Of a stretch of DNA of 63,672 nucleotides, positions 40,616 through 50,008 are shown piece by piece. A program made the translations under genes and the position numbers. The notes below the pieces were generated by a model. The model saw only the letters and a program-made list of their open reading frames with translations. It was not told where the DNA came from and ran no database searches. The DNA lies in the NCBI GenBank assembly GCA_028825265.1, contig JAPKAM010000005.1, forward strand, positions 1 to 63,672, given 5' to 3'. The stretch is from Planctomycetota bacterium. Lineage in GTDB: Bacteria; Planctomycetota; UBA8108; UBA1146. Numbering within the stretch: the stretch's first letter is position 1; each line of letters opens with the position of its first letter.

Positions 40616-42181
40616 TTGTGGCTGCCGCAGGATTTGCCCGAAGTGGAACGGAGCATCCGATGGTCAGGGGGTTCATTGAATGAAGCAACCCGCATCATCG
40701 GTCGGTCCCGCAGTTCGGACCTCGTGATTCCCTCGGCTAGAGTTTCACGTCGCCACTGTTCCCTGATTCCCTCGGGAGATGGTTATGTCCTACAAGATCA
40801 TGACTCTCGCAATGGAATCTGGGTCGAGGGGAAAAGGGTAAAATCCTCCTATCTGAAGAAGGGTGATCGTTTCGCCGTCGGTAGTTTCCGCGTTCGTATC
40901 TGTCGGGACGGCACCTTGGAACTGGAAGGCAAGGTCGATCCGAAGCAGATGATGTTGCGCGAGAAAATCCGTCATGACATTCCGGCGATCATTTCTATCT
41001 TGGTCTGCGTGGCGATCGTCCTGGGCATTTACCTGGCCCAAGAAGAGGTATCAGCACCAAAGAAGTGGCTGAAAGAACCGGTCCTTGCCGATCCGATGCC
41101 CCTCTGGACCCCATCGCAAGAGGATGGTCCCCAACTAGCGCAAGGCGAAGTTCGCGATGGGGATACTGAGGCAGGCAAGCAACCAGGTACCGATGGAGTC
41201 GCCGAGTTCGAATCCGCGGACGAGACGATGGGTTCGCCGGAATGGGTCACCACCTCGGGTCGGATCTGGACTCTGGATGAGCTGCTTGTACTGGCAGAAG
41301 CCATCGATGGGACGGACCGAACAACGGCGGAGTCTGACGCCACTGGCGAGTCTCCGGACCCTGCGAAGGTCACCGAGGTGGGCCAGTTGGAGTGGCCTCC
41401 GGCAGGGAATTCATCAGCGGATTCATCAGAGAATGCATGGGCGGAAGTGGAGCGCCTCAGGCGCGACAAGCGAACTCGCCGAAGGCGTGGACACCTCCCG
41501 ACCGCGGTGGGAAGTGGTGCGGCGCAAGCGACGACTTCGAATACCGCGGTGGTCCCATCGATGAGTTCTCCGGAGTGGCTCGAACTGGGGCGCGCGGCAT
41601 TGGGCTCGTATCACCTGCCCGAACGGGTGCTTCCCGACTTTAGCCTGGCCATCGAGTCGCTCGGTGAAATCGGAACCGAGGAGTCGTGGCAGAATCTCAA
41701 TCTTCTGAGGATCGAGGCGAAGACCCTTCTTCGATCGGTGGCTTCGAGGGCGAAACAGATCGGAAAGATGTACGGTCATCTCGATCGAAATCCTGACGCT
41801 CCACTCTCCGGACAGGATCGCCGAGAGGCAGAATTGGCCCTCAACCTGCTCGTTCTGATTCAAGAGCAGATGGAAGTTTTGCTCGATGCACGAGATCTGG
41901 CCTTTATTGAACTGACACACCCGGAACAGCCGGATCGGCTGGGATTTGCCCTTTCTGTGGCGATGGAGGACAAAGACGACGAACTGCTCGACCTGGTGCT
42001 GGAGCAGATGCACTCCAGTAATGCCGAACAATTGATCCCTGCGCTGATAAAAGGATTGAAAGTTCCCGCTGCAACCAGGAAATTGAAGGTACAGGCGACT
42101 CTTCAGCAGATCACCGGACAGAGTTTTCGGTCCGGATCTGAATGGGAGAACTGGTGGAGAAACAAGGAAGGAAGTCGATGA
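40616..42181 (+). CDS. FHA-domain membrane protein
   Basis: IIGRSRSSDLVIPSARVSRRHCSLIPSGDGYVLQDHDSRNGIWVEGKRV; one TM (AIISILVCVAIVLGIYLA). TTG start assumed. Confidence 0.85.
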   Translation: MWLPQDLPEVERSIRWSGGSLNEATRIIGRSRSSDLVIPSARVSRRHCSLIPSGDGYVLQDHDSRNGIWVEGKRVKSSYLKKGDRFAVGSFRVRICRDGTLELEGKVDPKQMMLREKIRHDIPAIISILVCVAIVLGIYLAQEEVSAPKKWLKEPVLADPMPLWTPSQEDGPQLAQGEVRDGDTEAGKQPGTDGVAEFESADETMGSPEWVTTSGRIWTLDELLVLAEAIDGTDRTTAESDATGESPDPAKVTEVGQLEWPPAGNSSADSSENAWAEVERLRRDKRTRRRRGHLPTAVGSGAAQATTSNTAVVPSMSSPEWLELGRAALGSYHLPERVLPDFSLAIESLGEIGTEESWQNLNLLRIEAKTLLRSVASRAKQIGKMYGHLDRNPDAPLSGQDRREAELALNLLVLIQEQMEVLLDARDLAFIELTHPEQPDRLGFALSVAMEDKDDELLDLVLEQMHSSNAEQLIPALIKGLKVPAATRKLKVQATLQQITGQSFRSGSEWENWWRNKEGSR

Positions 42182-43161
42182 TGATTCCTGATTCATTCAA
42201 ACGATTGAGTCTCATTCTGTCTGGCACGCTGGTGCTCAGTTTTAGTGGTGATCTGGCAGCCGGGGATGGCGACGACACTCGGATCACTCCTCGATCGGTT
42301 CCGAAACTGACGGGGACCGAGGTGGCCAAGCGGGTGGACCTGATGCTGTCTGGGGTCACCTGGCATGGCAACTTCGACGATGCGATGGCCAGCGCCGTGG
42401 AACAGGGTAAGCCACTCTTCTGGCTCCAGATGGTCGGAAAAATCGACGGCGGTTTGTGAAGCGCTGGGCATTCATTGAGAGCCGTGACGCTCTCAGAACC
42501 AAAAGTGATCGAAGTACTGAAAGATCAGTTCGTTTGCGGTTGGAGAAACATCAAGGGTCAAGAATCCTACGCAGGAAAGTCCCATGACCATCCAGTAGAG
42601 AGCACTGCACTTCAAACCAGTAACGGTGCCGGGGGACGCAATGTGCAGATGCTCTTCATCTCCCCTTCGGGGAATGTACTGCACTGTTTGCCAGGATACT
42701 GGGATCCGGATGGAATGATGCACGAGATCAAGTTCATCCTCGAACTGGCCAAACTGGAAGGCTCTGATCTGCCTCTGCTGGAAAAGAGAGACCAGTTCCA
42801 GCTTTCGCATTTAAATCATGCCGCCAACCATTCGGAGCAGATGGTTGCTGATTCACATCTGCAAGGCTTTGACAAGATGCGAGAAGACCAGGTCCAAGGC
42901 AGCGATTTCCGCCGGAAGACCGATGGAGATGTGATACGCACCGTCGATCAGGTGATGCATGAGCGAATGGCCCGTCGACCGATGATCTCGATCGAACAGT
43001 TCGATATCGGAACAGTGGTCGATTACGGCACTCGTTTTTATGATAAGGGCGGAGACGGTTGTTGCGATCTCGACAAGGGCAAGCCGACGGCTCCCAAGCG
43101 CATGAAGCCACCGGCCGGTGGCTACAAGAAATCAGGTGGCTGGAAGAAATCTGGCAGATGA
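42178..43161 (+). CDS. Candidate exported thioredoxin-like selenoprotein (in-frame UGA at 42457-42459 read as Sec)
   Basis: ORFs 42142..42459 and 42475..43161 share one frame (both start at position 1 mod 3) and are separated only by one TGA. Joined product: ...AVEQGKPLFWLQMVGKIDGGL-U-SAGHSLRAVTLSEPKVIEVLKDQFVCGWRNIKG..., with U at the first Cys position of a thioredoxin CxxC. N-terminal signal peptide; SECIS-like hairpin follows the TGA. Confidence 0.75.
42475..42496 (+). promoter_or_regulatory. Candidate bacterial SECIS element
   Basis: TTGAGAGC (42475-42482) - loop CGTGAC (42483-42488) - GCTCTCAG (42489-42496): 8 bp including one G-U; apical loop begins 23 nt after the UGA and has G in its first two nucleotides. 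Confidence 0.65.
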
Positions 43162-43787
43162 GTCTCGGGATGGAAGCCCTCGCATCGATGCCGGGGGCTT
43201 CCATCCGATACATCCCTGATTTCCTCGACGATCGTGATCAGCAGCGCATTCACCAACAACTTCGCCAACAGATGCAATGGAGCCAGCAACACATCACTGT
43301 GTTTGGCAAACGGCATCTGATTCCACGCCTCGAAGCATGGCACGGCGATCGTGGTGCTTTCTACCGCTATTCAGGAACGGATCACTCTCCTCATCCTTGG
43401 ACTGCCGCTCTCGACCAAATTCGAAACCGGCTGAAGAGTTTTCGCGAGGATCTGCAGTTCAATTCAGTGCTGGGCAACTGTTATCGAAACGGTGAAGATG
43501 CGATGGGATGGCACAGTGATGACGAGCCGGAACTGGGCCCGGATCCGTGCATCGCATCCATCAGTCTCGGCGCCCCTCGAGATTTCCGCATGAAGCATCG
43601 AACTAGAAAAGAACTCGATCCGGTCAAGATTTCACTTCAGCCCGGCTCGCTGTTGATCATGGAAGGGGAAACCCAGCAACACTGGCTCCATTCGATTCCT
43701 CGACGCCGGGGAAGAAATGCCGTTGCAGAGCGAATCAACCTGACCTTTAGAAACATCCTGACCTTCAGAAACATCGAGGAGATCTAG
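43158..43787 (+). CDS. AlkB-like 2OG-Fe(II) dioxygenase (DNA repair type)
   Basis: SVLGNCYRNGEDAMGWHSDDEPELGPDPCIASISLGAPRDFRMKHR; HxD and distal HS...R...RINLTFR; start overlaps the previous stop. Confidence 0.92.
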   Translation: MSLGMEALASMPGASIRYIPDFLDDRDQQRIHQQLRQQMQWSQQHITVFGKRHLIPRLEAWHGDRGAFYRYSGTDHSPHPWTAALDQIRNRLKSFREDLQFNSVLGNCYRNGEDAMGWHSDDEPELGPDPCIASISLGAPRDFRMKHRTRKELDPVKISLQPGSLLIMEGETQQHWLHSIPRRRGRNAVAERINLTFRNILTFRNIEEI

Positions 43788-44731
43788 GGAGCCGGGATGG
43801 AGGTCGCTTCGAGGGCTCTCATGAAATCCTCGGGAGGACCCACCTGGAACGAAAGCTCTTGCTGGCTGATGGGGTGATGGAATGCGATGGTTTCGGCGTG
43901 AAGTGCGGGTCGATCGATCCAGGGTGAGGAAACGCCATACCGGGTGTCCCCGATGATGGGCAATCCAATACTCGCCAGGTGGACTCGGATCTGATTCCTG
44001 CGTCCGGTTTCAAGGCGTGCTTCGATCAGCTGGTGGTCTCCCTGGACATGAAGTTTCTTCCATCGCGTGATCGCTTCAATACCGTCGTCATCTTTGTGCG
44101 AAATACGCATCTTCAAGGTACGAGGATCTTCGGACAGAGATTTGGTGACGATCCCTTCAGAAAAACTCGATTTGCCCTGACTGATGGCGAGATATCGACG
44201 CTCCATCTTGCGACTCTTCAGTTGTCGTCGAAGTCCCTCTCGAGCATCGGGTGTTCGTGCAATCGCGATCACGCCGCTGGTGCCTCGGTCGAGACGTTGA
44301 ACGACAAAGAGCGCCGGGCGCTTTTCTCCTTCTTTTCGTAGTTTCCTGGAGATCTCGCCGAGCAAGCAGATTTCTCTTTCGTCTTCATCGGTCGGAACGG
44401 TGAGTAATCCCGCCGGCTTGTTCACCACGATCACATGACGATCTTTATGCAGAACTTCCAGCCCCTTGGAGAGTAACTGTCGCTGTGCGGTGCGTAGTTT
44501 CATCGGCTCCGGGTTGGCTTCGATGGCATCGCCGGCACTGAGGCGAAATCCGGGATCCATCACCACATGGCCGGCAACCTTGACACCTCCGCGGCGGATG
44601 ATGTCCTTGGCGCGTCGATGTGGGATCTCCATCTGGGAGTGGATTTCAGCCTGCAAGGCGCGGCCCGCCTGCTGAACTTGCCAGTTTTTTGTATTTTGGT
44701 TCAAACGACCTCCAGGCCGGAGATGCTGCAT
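43784..44731 (-). CDS. Pseudouridine synthase, RluA family
   Basis: ORF to 44902, likely M at 44731; VIVVNKPAGLLTVPT; VVQRLDRGTSGVIAIART; RLETGRRNQIRVHLASIGLPIIGDTRYG. Confidence 0.92.
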   Translation of the reverse strand: MQHLRPGGRLNQNTKNWQVQQAGRALQAEIHSQMEIPHRRAKDIIRRGGVKVAGHVVMDPGFRLSAGDAIEANPEPMKLRTAQRQLLSKGLEVLHKDRHVIVVNKPAGLLTVPTDEDEREICLLGEISRKLRKEGEKRPALFVVQRLDRGTSGVIAIARTPDAREGLRRQLKSRKMERRYLAISQGKSSFSEGIVTKSLSEDPRTLKMRISHKDDDGIEAITRWKKLHVQGDHQLIEARLETGRRNQIRVHLASIGLPIIGDTRYGVSSPWIDRPALHAETIAFHHPISQQELSFQVGPPEDFMRALEATSIPAP

Positions 44732-44989
44732 CTTCGATCGCTGGTTGTCCAGCGATGCTCGACCGGGAAGTGAATTGCTGGTAGCCTCTTCTGATCGACC
44801 GCTGTGTTCTGGTGGCCACGACCCCGCAGGAAGGGGACCGTTCAGGACCCGTACCGATGCAGTGTCGTCGAATTGTGGACCGATACAGGACACCCAGCCC
44901 ATCTCGGCCAGCCCTCGTGCTCCCCGGGATGCTGCTCAAATGGCCGTAACCCATCTCGGTTTTCGGTCGACAGATTGGTGGTGGACACG

Positions 44990-47062
44990 ATGTCCCCAGC
45001 GTTAAAAAAATCAAGATCCTCCGCTCGATCGTCCCAACCGATTGCCGCCGATCGCACCGCCTCAGAGAATCTCTATCTTCCGATGACGGTGGAGGAATGC
45101 ATTGCGAAACGGTGGCTTCCACAACCAGGAGAATCTCATGACCCCGCAAGTCATGGGATTGACTTCGTCCTCGTCACCGGCGACGCCTATGTCGATCATC
45201 CATCCTTTGCCAATGCAGTGATTGGTCGTCTGCTCGAAGCGCGCGGATATCGGGTCGCCATCCTGCCCCAACCGGACTGGCGATCGGTCGAGCCGTTCCG
45301 CAAGTTCGGGGCTCCACGCATCGCCTGGTTGGTTTCTGCAGGAAATCTCGATTCTCATCTCAACCATTACACCGCACACAAGAGACCTCGTTCCGATGAT
45401 CAGTACTCCCCTGGCGGTAAGGCGGGAATGCGACCAGACGGAGCGACCATCGTTTATTCACAACGGTGTCGTGAAGCTTTCCGTGATGTGCCCATCATCG
45501 CAGGGGGTGTCGAGGTGTCGATGAGAAGGATGACTCACGTCGATTACTGGGCTGAGAAGATCAAGAGATCTCTTATCCTCGATTCCAGGAGTGATATCGC
45601 CGTCTACGGTATGGGAGAAAAAGCACTGGTGACCATCGTTGAGAGACTCGAGAAGGGTGAGCCGATCGACTCGATTCGCGATGTTCCAGGCACGGCATAT
45701 GGCATCGGCAAACATGGGAGACCGCATTTCATCGACCGGTCCACGTGGCAAGAGGGAACACCCTGGTGGGATCAGCATTGCTGCGATCCGAAAGTCGCTC
45801 TGGAGTTGCCCTCTTTCGATGAGATCCGAGGAGATGATGAGCAGAGCAAGGAGCGATTTGCCCGTGCTCAGCACATTTTTCATCGAGAGCAGAATCCGGA
45901 TAGCGCTCCAATTCTGGTTCAGCGCCATGCCGATCACACGGTGATCGTCAATCGGCCGATGAAAGCCCTTTCTACCGTGGAACTCGATGCGATCTTCGCA
46001 CTTCCCTACACCAAGGAGCCACACCCGGCATATAAGGGCGAGAAGATACCCGCTCATGAGACGGTCAAGTTTTCCATCAACATCATGAGAGGTTGTTTCG
46101 GCGGCTGTACTTTCTGTGCCATCACCGAGCACCAGGGTCGAGCAGTGTCATCGAGAAGCGAAGAGAGTGTTCTCGAAGAGGTCGCTGCATTGAAGAAATT
46201 AGATGGCTACAAAGGTGTCATCAGTGACCTCGGTGGACCCACCGCCAACATGTACAAAATGCAGTGCACCCGACCCGAGATCGAAGCTCGTTGCCGCAGA
46301 CCATCATGCGTCCATCCGACGGTGTGTAAGTTGCTTGGAACGGACCATGGACCGGTGAAGAATCTGATGAAGAAGGTGCGGGAGTCCGATGGCGTCAAGA
46401 TGGTACATGTGGCATCCGGAGTGAGAATGGATCTGGCGAACCTCGACCAGGAATACATCGATGATCTTGCCGCACACCACGTGGGCGGGCACCTCAAGGT
46501 GGCTCCAGAGCATATCGATGAAGAGACTCTTCGTTTGATGAAGAAGCCTGGCATGGATACCTACATCGAGTTTGAAAAAAGATTCCAGCAAGCGAGTGAC
46601 CGTGCAGGCAAGGAGCAATACCTGGTGCCTTACTTCGTCTCGAGCCATCCGGGGTGTGAGCAAGATGCTGCGGTACGTGTTGCAGAGTTTCTTGAAGCAC
46701 GCCACCTCAAGCCGCAACAGGTTCAGGATTTCATTCCAACCCCTGGAACGCCTGCCACCTGTATGTGGTGGACGGGAATCGATCCGACCCGGATGAAGTC
46801 GGTCTTCGTCGAGAAGAAGATGAGGAACAAGCGAAAACAGCGGGCGATGCTGCAGTGGTGGAAGCCAGAAAATCGGCCACTGGTTCGAGAGATGCTTCGC
46901 GAGAGTGGCCGTGAAGATCTGATTGGGAATCACCCGGGAGCCCTGGTATCAACCCACGATGCAAAGGCGGGCACGGGTCAGGTTTCTCCGCGTAAGATCG
47001 GCCGAAAGCCGCAAAGTCGGCGATTGGGTCGGAGTTCCGGACGTGGCCAGCGACGTACCTAA
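44990..47062 (+). CDS. ygiQ: YgiQ-family radical SAM protein
   Basis: NIMRGCFGGCTFCAITEHQGRAVSSRSEESVLEE (CxxxCxxC); DFVLVTGDAYVDHPSFANAVIGRLLEARGYRV. Confidence 0.95.
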   Translation: MSPALKKSRSSARSSQPIAADRTASENLYLPMTVEECIAKRWLPQPGESHDPASHGIDFVLVTGDAYVDHPSFANAVIGRLLEARGYRVAILPQPDWRSVEPFRKFGAPRIAWLVSAGNLDSHLNHYTAHKRPRSDDQYSPGGKAGMRPDGATIVYSQRCREAFRDVPIIAGGVEVSMRRMTHVDYWAEKIKRSLILDSRSDIAVYGMGEKALVTIVERLEKGEPIDSIRDVPGTAYGIGKHGRPHFIDRSTWQEGTPWWDQHCCDPKVALELPSFDEIRGDDEQSKERFARAQHIFHREQNPDSAPILVQRHADHTVIVNRPMKALSTVELDAIFALPYTKEPHPAYKGEKIPAHETVKFSINIMRGCFGGCTFCAITEHQGRAVSSRSEESVLEEVAALKKLDGYKGVISDLGGPTANMYKMQCTRPEIEARCRRPSCVHPTVCKLLGTDHGPVKNLMKKVRESDGVKMVHVASGVRMDLANLDQEYIDDLAAHHVGGHLKVAPEHIDEETLRLMKKPGMDTYIEFEKRFQQASDRAGKEQYLVPYFVSSHPGCEQDAAVRVAEFLEARHLKPQQVQDFIPTPGTPATCMWWTGIDPTRMKSVFVEKKMRNKRKQRAMLQWWKPENRPLVREMLRESGREDLIGNHPGALVSTHDAKAGTGQVSPRKIGRKPQSRRLGRSSGRGQRRT

Positions 47063-49308
47063 TCGTTGGTTTTTTCAGGACTTCCAGGATCAGGCAAGAC
47101 GGTAGTTTCTGGCTTGTTGAGGAACTCCTCATGGGCCGCCTTCAACCAGCGATCATCGGGATGCAGAAGTCGTGCCTTCTGCAATGCTGCGATGGCCTGT
47201 TTCGTTTGGCCACCATCATCCAACGCCACCGCATGGACCAGAGCATAGCGAGGGGATTGAGGGGCCAGTTGAACCGCCTGAGCCAGTGCCACCAGGGCCT
47301 GCTCCTTTTTTCCGACCCGGACCAGCGCCAGACCGAGTGCGTGATGTAATCCGGCATCGTCTGGAACTCTTTCGATGGCCTGTTGCAGCACCTCGATACC
47401 CTCGGCATCCCTGTCAAGAGTTCGGAATGCGTCTGCAAGGTTGACGGATGCGGGTCCAAAAGAAGGGGTTCTCTTTAGCGCCTCCTGGTAGCAGCGGATC
47501 GCTTCCTCGATGTCTCCTCTTCTGGTCGCCAGTGCCCCCAGATTGACATGGGATTCGGGACGATCACCATTGATCTCTTGCATCGAGATGTACTCCGCCA
47601 GCACTCGGCTCAGTTGTAGTCCGGCCCCTTGTGGGTCAGCGGAGAGTTCGCGCTGAATCGGCGATAGTAATTCCGCAGCAACGGTGCGGACGATGCGACT
47701 CGAATCACGCAGCAGATCGAGCAGCACTCCGTAGGTCTGCTCGAGCGGAAGACCGTCGAGTGCCAGCGCTGCCTGGCGACGCACCAGCGGATCAGAATCG
47801 GTGAAGCTACGGGACAGAAGATCAGAGTTGGTTCGATTGAGGAACGGGGTCAGTTCGGCCAAGGCCGTGGCACGGACGATTCCGGGGGTCTTTTCATCTT
47901 CGAGTACCATGCGGATCAATTCGGGGGCCACTGGAGAGTTATTTCTGGCGGCATGGAGCGCTTCGCCCCAGTGGAAATCACCCGATCGGCCATCGGGAAA
48001 CCACTCCCTCACTTTTTCTGCAGCCCAGTAATTCTCTTTATCCTGATGGCAATCATTGCATGCATTCGGGGTTCCGATGCGAATCGAAAGATCGGGGCGT
48101 GGAACTCGAAAGGAGTGATCGCGGCGAGGGTCGACCCCCATGTAGGTACGAGAAACCATGTGGCATTCGATACAGGATGCTCCGGTACTTTTGGGAGTGT
48201 GATGGTGATGCGATGGAAGGTCGTAGATCGCTGGATCGTGGCATCCGATGCAGAGAGAGTTTCCTTCGATGTGAAGTTTTCCACCATGGGGCTCGTGGCA
48301 GTCAGAGCAGGTCACCCCCTCTGCGTACATGCGGCTCTGGAGGAATGAACCATGCACGTAGACCTCATCGAGAATCTGACCATCAGGGTGATAGAGACTG
48401 GTATCGAGCAAACTGAGCAGATGAGTTTCGGAGAGGGGAGTTCCAGGCACAGATCCGTCGACCAAGGCAGTACGGCGAGAGTGACAACGAGCACAGGTCT
48501 CGGTTTCATCGTGATGGATTCTCTTGGGACTCCTCCGCGCGACCTTTTCTCCCGCTGGGCGAACCCAGGTGGCTTGATCGCGATGAAACTGTACCGGGAG
48601 GCCCTTCGGTGATCGACGATACCGCGGCTCTTCACGCTCTTCCTTTGTTGCTTTGGCCCACGTTACGTGATCACTACCGGGGCCATGGCACGCTTCACAA
48701 GAAACATCGAGTTCTTGCCAGTGGGTGTTAAAGGAATCACTCTCGAGATCGTAGTTCTTGACCATTCCGGTGGAGTGACATTCTGCGCACATGTGATTCC
48801 AGTTGTTGAGAACTCCCGACCAGTGCAGTGGATCTCCTGCAGGAGTTTTCTCGTCGGGAAAGAGCGGATACCAGCGAGCACCTCCAGCGGCTTCAGGTGT
48901 GGCCCAGGCGATGGGGAACGACTGGAGCCGACCCTTCTCTCCTTCCACCAGAACTTGCTGACAGGGGCTGGTGCCGAAGAAGTAACGAACCGGTAAGGTC
49001 TTTTTTCCGGAGGAGTCCTCGACCTCGATTACGGGTCGTTCATCGACTTGCAGAAAGCGCGACAGGACCCCTCCCGAAGAGACCTCAGTGCCGTCGAAGG
49101 GCGCCCGAGAAGCGGGATCGGACACTTCCAGCATCGAAAGATCATGGTGAGAGCCGCTCCACCGCGAGTGCTCTCCCTGGTGGCAACTGGCACACACTGC
49201 TCGTCCCACATGGGTCGGTGGTTGCTGAGCCCCGAGCGAGCCCATCCATAGCAATGTGAGTGAGATCAGCGAAGAGATCGGCATCCTATGGGTTCTCGAA
49301 CGGCTCAT
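47059..49308 (-). CDS. Multiheme c-type cytochrome with HEAT-like and TPR repeats
   Basis: Eight CxxCH motifs (CASCH, CAECH, CEACH, CARCH, CSDCH, CIGCH, CIECH, CNDCH), then HEAT-like and TPR segments; signal peptide. Confidence 0.9.
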   Translation of the reverse strand: MSRSRTHRMPISSLISLTLLWMGSLGAQQPPTHVGRAVCASCHQGEHSRWSGSHHDLSMLEVSDPASRAPFDGTEVSSGGVLSRFLQVDERPVIEVEDSSGKKTLPVRYFFGTSPCQQVLVEGEKGRLQSFPIAWATPEAAGGARWYPLFPDEKTPAGDPLHWSGVLNNWNHMCAECHSTGMVKNYDLESDSFNTHWQELDVSCEACHGPGSDHVTWAKATKEEREEPRYRRSPKGLPVQFHRDQATWVRPAGEKVARRSPKRIHHDETETCARCHSRRTALVDGSVPGTPLSETHLLSLLDTSLYHPDGQILDEVYVHGSFLQSRMYAEGVTCSDCHEPHGGKLHIEGNSLCIGCHDPAIYDLPSHHHHTPKSTGASCIECHMVSRTYMGVDPRRDHSFRVPRPDLSIRIGTPNACNDCHQDKENYWAAEKVREWFPDGRSGDFHWGEALHAARNNSPVAPELIRMVLEDEKTPGIVRATALAELTPFLNRTNSDLLSRSFTDSDPLVRRQAALALDGLPLEQTYGVLLDLLRDSSRIVRTVAAELLSPIQRELSADPQGAGLQLSRVLAEYISMQEINGDRPESHVNLGALATRRGDIEEAIRCYQEALKRTPSFGPASVNLADAFRTLDRDAEGIEVLQQAIERVPDDAGLHHALGLALVRVGKKEQALVALAQAVQLAPQSPRYALVHAVALDDGGQTKQAIAALQKARLLHPDDRWLKAAHEEFLNKPETTVLPDPGSPEKTND

Positions 49309-49400
49309 CTCTGCTCCTCCGAAGTGGTCGAATCCTTGGATCGATCGATGAAAGATCATGCTCGATCGATCGCAGTGAGTCGAGAGGACAGGTCTTCAGA

Positions 49401-49950
49401 TCAGGGACAAGCGGCGGTCGGATCACAGATCAAGCCATCGGCAGTGGGATCGACTCCACAGTCGTTACTGTCGGGGTCTGGTAGTGGCGATCCGCCAGAA
49501 AAGAGTGTTCCCAGACCAGTGATGGCGTCCGCGATGTTCTTCGATCCGTCATCGTTGATATCGCAGGAATTGGGGCAGTCACTCGCTGCTCCACCACTGA
49601 AGAGTGAAGCGAGCAGCGAGCAGGAACACGCAATCGGCGATGTTAAAGGAAGCATCCGAATTGCAATCTCCTCGATGAAAAGGGATGCCATTCGGTGGTG
49701 GAGGGGGAGCGGCCGCAGACTCACCGGCGGTGATGGCGACCTTGTCGATGGCCCACCACCCTTGGTTCCCAGGACTGGTGTACATGATTGGGAATGCCAC
49801 CTCCTCCGATCGGCTATAGTGGAGGGTACACAGGCAGGGGAAGATCCTCAGCACCAACAATCCAGGTCCCCAGCGTTCGAGGGGATGGACCGGGACATGA
49901 TCCTGGTGTAACAGACAGGCATGAGATTGTAGTACTGGCTCAATTGGCAA
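49401..49950 (-). pseudogene. Frameshifted remnant of a secreted dockerin/EF-hand-like protein
   Basis: GDCNSDASFNIADCVFLLA (frame of ORF 49579..49950) continues as SLFSGGAASDCPNSCDINDDGSKNIADAITGLGTLFSGG (frame of ORF 49401..49724) once one copy of tandem CGAGCAG (49610-49623) is removed. Confidence 0.7.
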
Positions 49951-50008
49951 CCCCCGGTATTCGGGCAGTGAGAATCAGAGTCCAACGAGGGGCTCGACAG
50001 GGAGTGGC

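Noticed and set aside
42142-42459. Treating this as a complete 105-aa gene and 42475..43161 as a separate gene
   Set aside because: Same frame, single TGA, disrupted thioredoxin-like fold and coupling at both outer ends favour one read-through CDS.
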